Source: Vitis vinifera
Lineage: Eukaryota > Streptophyta > Magnoliopsida > Vitales > Vitaceae
Length of the DNA: 64,000 nucleotides
Assembly: GCF_030704535.1 (NCBI RefSeq)
Contig: NC_081821.1
Span: 77,001-141,000, forward strand
Reading direction: 5' to 3'
How positions within the stretch are numbered: the stretch's first letter is position 1; each line of letters begins with the position of its first letter. Below the pieces are notes generated by a model that was given only the letters and a program-made list of their open reading frames with translations, was not told the DNA's origin and did not search any database. A program made the position numbers and the translations under genes. Shown here one piece after another: positions 36,381 through 46,723 of this stretch.

Positions 36381-38131
36381 TTAGAAATGTACCTCCCGTC
36401 TCTCAGCAAAAATTTTCCCCGTTACAGATTGGTCTGGAAGCAAGGCTAGCCAGACACCTGTGTCAGCACCTTCCTCAACCGAAACGTTGCCTGCCCAACC
36501 AGTCATGGCAGTTTTTACCCAACCTGGGCAGTAGCAGTTGATAAAAATCTTCTCACCCTCTGGTCGATCTGAGAGGACCTTTGCCATTATCCTAGTGTAA
36601 CAATTAACAGCAAGTTTGGACACTGAGTAGTCAGTAAATGTTTGCGGCCATCCAGCTGAGGTCCAAGTTCCATCTTTTACTTGTTCTACAAAAGTGTGTA
36701 CCATCTGATCAATCACTTCCTCTGAGAGGGAGTCCACATCTTCTAGTTGTCCTCTCAAAGCAGAGTCTTCAATTTTCTGTCAGAATCAAATGAACTTTGA
36801 ATACTTTGATATGGAGGACCAGGTGTGCAGAAGCAACTCATATGATATTGACTTGTAACTATTCTCTTACAGCTCTATCATTATATGATTAAAAGTGAAG
36901 TATCATAACACAAATTTCAAGCATGCTGAACATATGGCACCCAATTTCCACCATAGCAGATTGCTTCAGCAATCATTTATACAAAAAATTAAAACATTCG
37001 GGCAAAGAAGGATTGGAGTTCAATATAGATGAAGGTCCAATGCCTTGAATTTATACAAAAAATTAAAACATTCGGGCAAAGAAGTATGTCTCTCCCTTTT
37101 TGCAACTGTCGTTGAATTCCAGAATACAAATGCCTCTTTTTTCACATGCAAGAAGCAGCATCATTTTACTATAAAATGAGGGTAATCAGCTACAGCTTCT
37201 TTCTAGGGAAAGAAGATAAATGGAGGCAGAGTGGAGATGAGGTTATGAGCCTTTTTGGACCCAAAATCTCAGTGGAACGCTCGCTAGAACAAACAATAAT
37301 TTTTCATGTGTACATCACAAGCCAAATTCGAGAGAGAATTAAAGATGGGGACAAGTTTTTACTTACATTGCGTCTGCCATTAATTCTACCCAGTCGTGAG
37401 CTGACATTGACAATACGAGCACCAGAAGCAGAAGGCTTCATCAATGGGACCATAGCTTTAATCACATTTTTGGTGCCAAAATAGTTGGTGGCAATAACGT
37501 TCTCTGCATTTTCAACAGAATTCTCTGACCCCATATTATAGTTAACACCAGCATTGTTTATCTGCAAAATGCAACTAATTTCACTCCTTCCATTCCACCC
37601 TATTGGCCTTGGATCCATAATGTAGTCGTTGGAGGCTTAGACCCAAATTAAATCAAGCTCAAGAAATAATAATAAAATGGAATAGAAATCTTACGAGAAT
37701 GTCGACAAAGCCATAGTTCTGCTGCACCCATTCAGCAAACTGTTCGATAGATGAAGGATCAAGAACATCCAACTGATGGGAGACAGCATTGAAGCCTCCT
37801 TCTTGCAAAACACTCGCAGCTTCACGGCCAATGGCACTGTCTCTGGATGTGAGTATGACAGTCAATCCATGCCCACAGAGCTGGCGGGCAATCTCGAATC
37901 CTATGCCTCTGTTAGCGCCGGTGACCACAGCAATGGTCTCAGAGTTCCACCACCTGCGAGACCCTTTGCCTCATAATCAGAATCTTACACAAAGGAATTG
38001 GAAAGGGAGGGGGGGGTAGAGAGATGAATATGGGAATACCTCTGGTGATCGGAATAAGGAATGGTACGGAAAAGGGAAATCTCTTGCTGTCTCTGCTTTC
38101 TGCGCTCCTCAGCTCGCTCTTTTCTCCCCAT
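36381..38131 (-). CDS. NADPH-type short-chain dehydrogenase/reductase (carbonyl reductase / neomenthol dehydrogenase-like)
   Basis: The exons in transcript order are 38131-38040, 37953-37695, 37561-37367 and 36776-36381. All borders are GT/AG and the frame is continuous for 313 codons. The cofactor motif TGANRGIG is at residues 42-49. TSRD follows beta-strand 2, and its Arg favours NADPH. NNAG is at 119-122, the catalytic Ser is near 171-172 in IVNVSSRLG, and Tyr/Lys are Y232 and K236 in YSVSK. The insert before the active-site Tyr (about 183-226) is typical of monomeric plant SDRs such as salutaridine and menthone reductases. The true substrate cannot be read from the sequence. The N-terminus (MGRKERAEERRKQRQQ) is strongly basic and extends the usual fold by about 30 residues. 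Confidence 0.92.
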
Positions 38132-38825
38132 CTCAGCTCTGCCTGGATCTCTTTACCCAAACAGCGGAGAGTTATGGTATTGGTGCAGGAATAATAAGGC
38201 AGATAATGTTATGTGCTTTCCCTGTGTTTCCCGTATGAGAGGAAGGAGCTGGTCATAGGCTGAAGCAACAACTTCGGTCAAAACGCTTCATTTTTAGGAT
38301 CCGCCTTCATCTCCCTTCTCGCTCTCCAATCTCCGTCCATTTTAGCCCTCCTCCTAATTTCTCTGCCACCTATCTCATTCTCACTAGGGTTTGCAGTCTT
38401 TTTTAGTTTTTAACCTTTGTGATATGACAAGTAACAACTATTGGGCTGTGCCAAAAATTATGGGCCTCTTTGAAATTAGGCACCCTTTTATATATCCTAA
38501 TCCAGTCTCCATTCCATATACTTTATATTCCTAATCTATTCTCCTTTATTTCGATCTAATTTTATTTTATTTATACCTTAATTTTGCATGTTTATATATT
38601 ACTAAATAAATTTATATCATTTGATATCCTAAAATTTAGTCCTAAATCAATTTTTTATTCAAAAAAATATTGCACAGAATTTTAAGTAGAAAATATTTTT
38701 CTTTTTTAAAAAAAATAGTGTTTTAAGGAATAAATTTGAAGTGTTTTCAAATGTATTTTTATCAAATATTTTGAGAAATAATTAAAAATTTGCAAAATAT
38801 TTTGAAATATTTCATATTATATAGT
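38132..38825. other. SDR upstream region
   Basis: Contains the SDR promoter and leader on the minus strand. No clear TATA box was fixed. The part after 38480 is AT-rich with no gene. Confidence 0.45.
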
Positions 38826-40032
38826 TGTAGACCCCCCCATTTGGGTGCTATTTCATGCAGCTCATTCTGGCCACGTGTCACTCCCGGATTAGTCAATATA
38901 GAATCAAAATAGTGGAGTTGATGGACCAATTAGGGGAAGACACCTGTAAAGGTGATTCTGAGAAAATCGGCTAACCTCTCTACCCAAATAGTTGGTTATT
39001 TTTGGGTAGAGAGAGGGGGCAGAGAGGTTGCCAGCTGCTTTGGTGAGAAGAAAAAGAGAGGTTAGCTAAAAAAAAAAAAAAAACAGGAGGAGATATCCTT
39101 TGAAAGGGAAAAGAAAAAGCCAGACGGTGAGAAGGAGGATTCCAGGGAGTTTTGAGAGGGTTTTTTTTAAGCATTGTATCCTTTCTTTGGAGGGGAGGGA
39201 GAGGGAACTTGAAAGAGGATTTTTGTTGCTGTAGAGAGGGCATCCGATTGAAGAGGGAGTTTTGAGAGAGATTTTATTAGAGAGATCCTAGAGTTGAAGA
39301 AGAGGAGGAGACGGGGGAAGGCTTATTAGTGAGGAGATATTTTGAGTGTGTTCTTGAGCTTGAGAGAAGAAGCAAGGAGGTCACAGAGAGCAGGACAGAT
39401 AGTTTCAGGTATGGCCATTTATGGTTTTTCCTGTATATTCTCTCATCTTTCGTATTTCTCCTGTTTATTTTCTATGATTTGATCTCTGCTTGTTGGGTTG
39501 TTGTGTTTTGATGATTACTAGTTTAACTTATGGAGAGCTTGTTGTATTTTAAAGTTTTACCCCAGCAAACATCTTCCCTTTTAAACCCACTGATTGTTGA
39601 ACCTATGGATGAAATGATGAGATGGGTTCAGCATGATAGTTAAAAGCTTCATTTCTTCTTTTCTTTATTCTGTTATGGTTCTCTTGTTCCCTTTGCTTTC
39701 TTCCTGGATATGCACTCAAGGTTTCGGGATTGAAAGAAGCTGGTTATAGCTAGACCTGACATTATGGTGAGATGGTTGATGGGTTCTGTTTTCCCACGTT
39801 GATTCATTCTGGAGATTGACTTGACCACTGATGATTTTGAGATGCTGTGACACCAATGTGTTCTAAAATGAAGCTTTGAAGGTAGCTAATATGGTGGAGA
39901 TTAGTTTGTGTTTTGATGATAAGTTTCGGTCATGAAGTTCCATGAAGGCTCAATTGGTACAGGGACGCCATTTGGAATCTATTGGTAACCTAGTCGTGTG
40001 TAGAAGAAGTATTCAGTGGGTCTTCTCCTCAA

Positions 40033-40248
40033 GTGGCTTCATTACTGGGCACTCAGTCACCAGAAGTTGCATCCAAAGTTGCTGCTAGTGGTGATGAAGC
40101 TCATGAAAATCGTGCCAAAGTCGTTGAAGAAGCTGTTGCAGGCTGGGAAAAAGTTGAAAATGGAGTGGTGGTTTTAAAGCAACCAATTGAGGCTGAATTT
40201 ACCGGTTCAAAGCTAATAAAGAGAGGCATATCATTGTTGAGTGGGACC
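40033..40248 (+). pseudogene. unrecognised coding-like fragment in element A
   Basis: Reads about 70 codons with good coding composition (MASLLGTQSPEVASKVAASG, later VVLKQPIEAEFTGSKLIKRG). It then runs into the C-rich tract. I do not recognise the family. The sharp loss of coding character suggests a captured 5' exon. Confidence 0.4.
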
Positions 40249-40620
40249 ACTTTCTTTACCGCACATTTCATACCGGATTCTCTTCAACCCTTCCCACATG
40301 CATGCATCAACCCTTGCATACATCTCTCTACAAATTGCTCCATTAATTGATTGCATCACCCATCACTACCCATAGCACCAACGATGCCGACACCCTTCAT
40401 GCCCATTATATCCATCATCACGCCCATCTTTTTCACATCCGTTTCATACCACTCATGTCCATGCCGTTATTTACCTCTCTCATACTCATCACCTAACCTA
40501 ATATACCCATATCTCAACCCCCATGCACATCATTACCCTCCGATACTCCACCATACCCATCATTCATCCATCCATCTCCCTCACTAAATCTTCATACCCA
40601 TTTCATCTCTCAACCCCTTA
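40249..40620 (+). repeat. C/T-rich, G-poor low-complexity tract (element A)
   Basis: About 370 bp rich in CCCAT, CATCAC and CATAC words with almost no G on the plus strand. A tract of similar composition follows the RPL18 fragment in element B (58234-58760). The next stretch, 40938-41160, is an unrecognised open frame. Confidence 0.7.
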
Positions 40621-41325
40621 CTTTATTCACACTAGAGATACCCTTGCTGACGTTTCTCAAAACCCATGCTGTAGCTTTTGATATACCTAATATATCCCCT
40701 CCCAGTGCCGAGTCATCTGCTGCATGTGCACCATTCACCAAGCAAAATGCGATCTCGCTGTTGGACTGGACTCACAACCCGAAATATAAGCAAGGTCTCC
40801 AAGCTTAGTTCCCGGTATCCATTAAGATGAGAAACTGGCTCAGAATTTTCCTCAGTGGCAGTCTTGGATATTGGCCACCATCACAGTCTTTCTTGTTGGC
40901 TTCATCAGATGAAAACCCTTTACAGGACTAGTCAGTAATGGCTGATATTCCTTTGATTGACCAAGGGTTCTATGGAAATGACAGCGGCAGTGATAGAATC
41001 AGTGGTGATGAAAATGACGGCGGCCGGATGAACACTGCTTTTGAATACGCACTCGAAGCTGATATTCCATGCAAAGATAAGCAGATCAGTACAGCCGTCT
41101 CATCAGTTTTGAAGACAAGCCACTTGGTTCTCATACTTCTAGGGTCTTCGGAGTGGGGTTCATTTTGACAGTCCTCCAATCTGATGCTGAAAGTGAGAGA
41201 AAGAGGGTGAGATAGATCGCCGGGAATATCAGAAAACTGAGACAGAAATTAGCAAAGTCCATGGCACAGAAATGGGATATGGTTTAAAGAGTGCTTCTGC
41301 AAGCAACTTTAACAAGGAAAAAACC

Positions 41326-41436
41326 ATGGTCCACGTTTCCCTCTACCGGAACTATGAAAAGACATTTGAGAAGCCTTGACGGCCATAGGAGAAAGAACTT
41401 TTGGATGCTGAACTGAGGTTAGTTGGAGAATATGGG
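41326..41436 (+). pseudogene. RPS9: 40S ribosomal protein S9 (uS4) first-exon fragment
   Basis: From an ATG in a good context, 37 codons match the start of plant uS4 (MVHVSLYRNYEKTFEKP ... EKELLDAELRLVGEYG). Two in-frame stops replace conserved residues at codons 18 and 21. The match ends at GEYG, close to a natural exon end. What follows (to about 42060) is another coding-like mosaic that is rich in Lys/Glu and then Ser, with stops, and not recognised. The fragment lies inside element A and cannot make a ribosomal protein. Confidence 0.8.
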
Positions 41437-42069
41437 CCCGCTAGCAACGTCAACTTCCATGAGGACGCCCTCAAGAAGAAAGATAAGAAAGCTCCAGGAA
41501 AAGAGGATAACGAGAAAAATAGATTCTCAAAGCCAGAAATGAGATAAGTCCTCTTCATTAAAAACTCAGATGACAGGATGAACAAGTCTGGCGAATTCAG
41601 GTCCGGATTTCGTGCGGTTCCATGTCGAGGTGAGAATTCTGAGATTACCGTTGAAGTGAGTATCGCTACTGAGAACCTGCATAGAAACCATAAAAGAATG
41701 TGAAGGTCTATCTCAGGTCCGCAAGCAATTTGCTCAGATTGAAAGCAAAGTTGAAGATCTCTGAACGTGGCAATGTGGAGAATGATAAGATTATTGAACA
41801 CGCTCTTCAAAAGGAACTGTCACGGCATGCTGATGACGAAGCAGTTTGGCTTTCACATGAGATCTTAGCGAGCATCGAGATATTGGTTGATGGACTTACC
41901 TTGAGGTCACCGGAAAATAGGAGATGCCGATGAGTCACTTCTCACCTGTGGGGATAGGCAAAGATGCTGCCTATGCCAGCAGCAGTTCACTTAGTTCCTG
42001 TGGCTCTAGTTCTAGCAGTGATGACTCCTCATCCGAGTGATTCTGTCAGTGTGGCTTATGATGTGTATC

Positions 42070-43898
42070 TGATTACTACCAAAAAGTGCTATTTTGTAGA
42101 CCTAATAATAATGGTTTTAAGCACCTTTGAGTAGTAATCATATTCATTTAACCCAATTAATTCATTAAGGTCCTTAGTAATTGGTTTTAACCATTTTTGT
42201 GGCAAGTTTACATGTTTTTATCAGCTTATGAACCAATTCAAGCATGCCAATTGATGGAGGAGCTATTTGGGCGAGTTAAGCAAGGATTTTGGATGATTAC
42301 AGGCTTGAATTTCAAGTGGAAACACGAGCACAAGCAATGGAGAAGAGGAAAACAGAGTGAAGAAAACAGCTGCAGTCTTCTTTCACACTTTTGGAGCACT
42401 TCCCGAAGTCCATTTTCTACATGCTATATACCATTTGAAAGCTTAGGAAGTCAAGAATCCAACGCTTCAAACCGTGTATGATTTGGAGCTGAAATGAGGA
42501 AGATATGGCCTTCAGAAGGCAACTGCATCATGCCAAATGACCAATTTCGCAAGGTGAATTTCACATTGCGAAAATTTCGCAAGGAGATTTTCTTCATGGT
42601 GCGAAATTTTGCCATTTCGCAATGTGAATTTCACATTGCGAAAATTTCGCAAGGTGAATTAACTCATGATGCGAAAATATGGCACTTCGCATCATGAGTA
42701 ATTCACATTGCGAAAATTTCGCAATGTGAAATTCACATTGCGAAATTCCTTTGAATCCTCTGTTTCTCCACGCACGCACCACCGACTTCCCAAATATTTT
42801 TAGCTTGATATTTTCTCATGTAAATTCCTTTTGTAACCTTGTATTCAGCCGACATAAAGCTTTATCTTGTAATTTTGCTATATATAGAGGTGCACAACAC
42901 CTCCAACAAAAGGGGGGATGTTTTGGGGATCGATCCTCTGTACATTAACTTAGAGATATATAAAGCTTTGTTTTTCTCTCTTCTCCTGTTCTTCTCCATT
43001 TCTATTTTCTTAGTAGCCAAACAGCCTCTGAGGGCTTTTCCTCAGAGGATGATTGGCTAAAACTTTTAGTTTCTCAAAGTATGGATGTTATGTGATGGCT
43101 TGGATGCAATCCCATGGAAATTTCTCGCACCTGGAAGGTAAGGTAGTCGTTTTTCATTAATGGTTCATTAATGCAAAGTTTGGTTTTTATTTCCTTTGGA
43201 CAACTTCCAATGGCCAATACTTGATAAGCTTTTGGATTTCTATCCATTAGTTATCTCCTACGAGCTATTGGAAAGTGAGGTTTTCAATTCCAAGTTTTGC
43301 ATTAATCCGTTAGAACCAATTTCAATGGCCATTGAAAGGTGAGTTTATCACCTGGAATGACTTTGAGTTGCCAATATTTGGTAAGCTTTTGGCTTTAGAC
43401 CATTAGTTATCTCTTACGAGCCATTCAAAGGAAGTCTAAGGTGAATAACCATTGATGAAATTCACTACCATCTGTTTTGCCATTTTAAAGGATTAAAACT
43501 TGATTTGCTAAATCCATACCGGTTCGGGAAGCAAGCATCACCATAGTTGCAACCCCAACGCGAGGAGCCTATCCTTAGATTTCCAATTTGCATAAGAGCC
43601 AGAGCATAGCTATCCTATCTTTGAGAAACTTGTTTTTACACCCTTTTATTTTAGTCTTTAATGTTAGCTTAGATTAGTTTAAATCTTTCTAAAACATTTT
43701 CATCTTCTTTTAAAGCTAACATCCATAAGAAAATCACCTATTTTCCTAATTTGAATATCACTTGTGTTTGCGAAAACCCTTCCCAGTGAACGATCCTAGA
43801 ACCACTATGCTATAGTAGCTTGGCTACTTTAGTAATAGTATTTAAGGTATAAATTTTGTTGATACGCCTTTAAAGCTAAGCTACCATGAGTCGCATCA
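42070..43898 (+). mobile_element. solo LTR (TGATTACTAC family) nested in element A
   Basis: 1829 bp from TGATTACTAC to GAGTCGCATCA. GTATC is duplicated exactly at both sides (42065-42069 and 43899-43903). There is no internal region, so it is a solo LTR left by LTR-LTR recombination. It is closely similar to the one at 49781-51476 over most of its length, but has a different block of TTTCGCA/TGCGAAA repeats at 42540-42745. Confidence 0.93.
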
Positions 43899-43903
43899 GT
43901 ATC

Positions 43904-44330
43904 CAATCCCAACAGTGAATCCCCCTGAAGTGTCTTCCAATGGATCAAACGCTCCATCTGTGGTCATGGTCTTTTCATATGAACATGACACCAATCACGG
44001 TTCGCAAGCTGAACAACCTGAGTTTGGGTCCATCGGAACTGCAGGTTTCTCAGGTATGAACAAACAAGCTCTGCTGAATGAGGGAGCAAATGCGCTTGAG
44101 GAACAAAGGTTTCATAGTGGCGTTAGTCAACAGTCTCCATCAGACCAGTTTTCTTCACCCCATTGCCAAAGGAGGATCTGATTATTTTTGCCAGATCAGT
44201 GGCTCAGAGGAATTATTCGTTGGAAAATGAGGATTTTCATGCCTCTTACGATTCCAGACATGAGGAAGCCCATAACAAGAGAAACTACAATTGGATACCC
44301 TCCAGTAATAGGACTTGTCGGTCTCTCCTC
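43904..44330 (+). pseudogene. fragment resembling the C-terminal tail of plant PAP/OAS1-type nucleotidyltransferases
   Basis: Reads VNPPEVSSNGSNAPSVVMVF, SYEHDTNHGSQAEQPEFGSI and then, in a shifted frame, SVAQRNYSLENEDFH. From memory this resembles the Ser/Gly-rich tail of plant proteins with a PAP/OAS1 substrate-binding domain. The family match is tentative. The piece joins the element A mosaic after the solo LTR, has a frameshift near 44160-44180, and lacks any catalytic domain. Confidence 0.4.
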
Positions 44331-44859
44331 ACTTCTGATGTGGTGGTTTCCTAAACTTTTGCTCCACAAATGGCGTCCTTCCTCTGCTGGCTTACTGTGT
44401 GCACTGGACCCACAAGCATGATCTGTTTTGCATGGCCACCTTATGCATGTAACCCAAGGGCCACGTGTCATCTTCCCTTTTCTCCAATCCTCTTTGATTT
44501 TGAAAAAGATTTTCCCAAACTTCATTTTGTAAATAATTTCCTAAATTCCGGTTTTTAAATAACTTCAAGTCTCCAAAGCTTTCATCCTTAGAGTTTTTAG
44601 GACTCAAAATCCCATTTTCAATAAAATTTGGTTGCCATTTTCTTTCTGGCAAGCCACTTTTGAATTTTCTTTGTTTTCTAAAAATGTTTTAAAATAAGCA
44701 AGGATTAAATTCTGTAATTCCAAATAATGGAATTTATGGAATTAATTCATGCAAAAATGAACGGGCTTTGGTGGGGGCCCCACATATGTGAATTGACGAT
44801 TGATTGATTGTTTGATTGAGTTACTTATCGTGCGTGTTTGATTTATTTTGTTCCATGAT

Positions 44860-45353
44860 ATGCGCTTAATTATATCTTGTTCATTGCTCACTAACCCTGT
44901 TTCATGATAGCGCATTCGAGATTGCTGCCCAGGTACGCATCTATCCGTATTTTGCTCATTCTTTATACATGCTTTGCTTATCATATTGTGCATGATCGAT
45001 TTGAGTATTCATCGATTTCCTCATTGATTGCCACGTCAGCTTCAGTCTATTAGTAGAGACCCGACTTTAGGGACTTAGAGGGGTGCTACGGTCTTTACCG
45101 TACCTTCCCGATAGGTAACCTGACCCCCGAACCCGATCCGGTTTTTCACAGACCACCTTTTCCAAAATAAGGAGTCACACTTAGGGTTTTTCTTTCTTAT
45201 TTTGTTTACCCTTTAAAAATAAAACAAAAATAAGTGGCGACTCCAAGTCATTTTCAAATAATCAATAAAAATCATTTATTTCAAATAAAAATCGAGTTTC
45301 ACCATCGAGTGGAAAACGCATTCGGGCATTGAGCCGAAAATGCGGGGTCCACA
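44860..45353. repeat. conserved right end of the TGTAGACCC element family
   Basis: Shared with 59090-59593: GCGCAT...GGTACGCATC, then AGAGGGGTGCTAC, ATAGGTAACCTGA, GGAGTCA, TTTTCTTTCTTATTTTG-like and GCGACTCCAA blocks in the same order. It ends at the element terminus. The block between 44360 and 44860 is unrecognised spacer. Confidence 0.75.
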
Positions 45354-45358
45354 ATAGT

Positions 45359-46113
45359 ATAATAACTTAAGAAAGTTGTATTTAAATCCTTAAAAAAATT
45401 ATTATCGAAACAAAATCTATTCTTAAAATTTATTTTTAAAAACCTTTCTTTTAAAAAAAAATGTTTGAAGCATGTTGAATTTTCTGTCGTATAGAAACAA
45501 TAAGATTATTCCAAGGTTATAGTGCTTCTTGAATTATTTTAGAGATGCTTTGACATCGGATGCTCATCAAATTCAAGCTACTTCTAGGATCGTGATATAT
45601 TCAAATATTCAAACGTGGAAATTGGAATGCTTTTCTGTTTGCGTACATTTGATTCCACCTTTCCCAGATACGAATCATATGATAGCCCCTCCATCACTCC
45701 ATGTTCCTAAATAATCACTTTAACTGATCATAATGTTGAATGGTCAAAAGTCAAAACCGGCCCTGTTTAACATCTAAACTTGTGGCCATAGCCCCAGAGC
45801 CCATAGATTTCGTCCAATTACCGAGTGAATGGCACAGGATATTCAACATGGCATTGACACTTTGCAGCACAAGGATGGAAGTCGTAGCGTTGTGGGGATG
45901 GGTCAGCAAATCACGCCTGCCTGCTTCTCCCTCCGATTCTCACTTCTCAGCCTACCCCAACTGTAAAGTTGCAGCTAGAATGGGTGACGGTCTCCCTGAT
46001 TCCTCACTCTGATTTACTTACTTCCAAAACCTCCAATAGTCTTTTCCCAAGGACCCCAACCCATCGGTCTTCCCCTCCTCGTCCACTTCCTGACTTTTTC
46101 CGTCCTCCTCCTC
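45359..46113. other. SURNod19 upstream region
   Basis: Host DNA between element A and the inferred promoter. Short open frames here have no recognisable product. Confidence 0.4.
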
Positions 46114-46124
46114 CTATATATAAG
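46114..46124 (+). promoter_or_regulatory. putative TATA box of the broken SURNod19 gene
   Basis: CTATATATAAG in a C/T-rich context lies upstream of an A-rich leader (46140-46200). A plausible donor near 46203 (GATTG/GTATGC) would start a 5'-UTR intron, into which the chromodomain retroelement inserted. The link to the coding exon at 53.5 kb is inferred from position. Confidence 0.35.
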
Positions 46125-46349
46125 TATATAACTATATGGCCCTCCTTCATTCAACAAGAAACGAAACGAGGAGTACAGTTGATGTTGTTGCCTGTTTTGA
46201 TTGGTATGCTTCATCCTTCTTTTTCTTATTATTGAATGGCAATAGACAGGGAAGCCCTTTTTTGGGTTTTTACTCCTGCTATCATGTTTATCAACTCTCA
46301 TGCTTCTTTTCTGTGATTTTTGTCCATGACAGTTTTTTAATTTCTCTTC

Positions 46350-46701
46350 TGATAAACCACGAAGATCTCAGCGTGTTTCTCGGCCAAATAAAAAATATTT
46401 GGATTGAGTCTTGAGCTGCAACGCTTGGAGAAGAAGTTTGTTTGTGTTAGAGTCTTTCTTTCAGTTGGAGTCCTATTATTTTGCAAGAAGTCCTATTCTT
46501 ATGCTAGTTTGTTATTTCTGCTTCCATGATTTAGTTTCTGTTTGTGCACAATAGTTGTGGCCCGTGGTTAGAAAATATATGTATTTAAACTCTTTCAATG
46601 AATAAAAAGAATATCAAAAAATTGTGCCAAACAGTGTGGTTTGTTCTCACCCGAAGAGTACACCTTATCTTTATTTCAGGAGTTTTGGCTGGGACCTAAC
46701 A
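46350..46701 (+). repeat. 5' LTR
   Basis: Starts TGATAAACCA and ends GACCTAACA. It matches 52728-53094 almost throughout; the 3' copy has an extra GTAAATTTAGGAAGA-type insertion. Confidence 0.92.
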
Positions 46702-46702
46702 T

Positions 46703-46714
46703 TGGTATCAGAGC
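46703..46714 (+). other. primer-binding site (tRNA-iMet type)
   Basis: TGGTATCAGAGC lies one base after the LTR end. It is the common plant initiator-Met tRNA complement. Confidence 0.92.
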
Positions 46715-46723
46715 TCGGTTACA

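Larger units (their letters stand above)
38826..45353. mobile_element. TGTAGACCC...GGTCCACA element A with captured gene fragments
   Basis: The left end is TGTAGACCCCCCC and the right end GCGGGGTCCACA, so the ends form a short inverted repeat (TGTRGACCCC). ATAGT flanks both sides (38821-38825 and 45354-45358), a 5-bp target duplication. Subtracting the nested solo LTR, it is about 4.7 kb and has no pol genes. The last 500 bp match the end of element B (55470-59593). It could be a very long solo LTR of a gypsy family or a non-autonomous retroelement; I saw no second internal LTR. It carries a leader-like exon with a GT donor (near 39408), an unrecognised ORF, a C-rich tract, an RPS9 piece and other coding-like pieces. 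A hairpin lies at 38973-39014. Confidence 0.65.

Noticed and set aside
40351..40587. His/Pro/Tyr-rich open frame
   Set aside because: It lies wholly in the G-poor tract of element A; lack of stops follows from composition.
41700..42060. Bromodomain (GTE) protein tail suggested by a Ser-rich end and coiled-coil-like words
   Set aside because: The similarity is only compositional; no bromodomain or NET motif was found, so it is left unrecognised inside element A.
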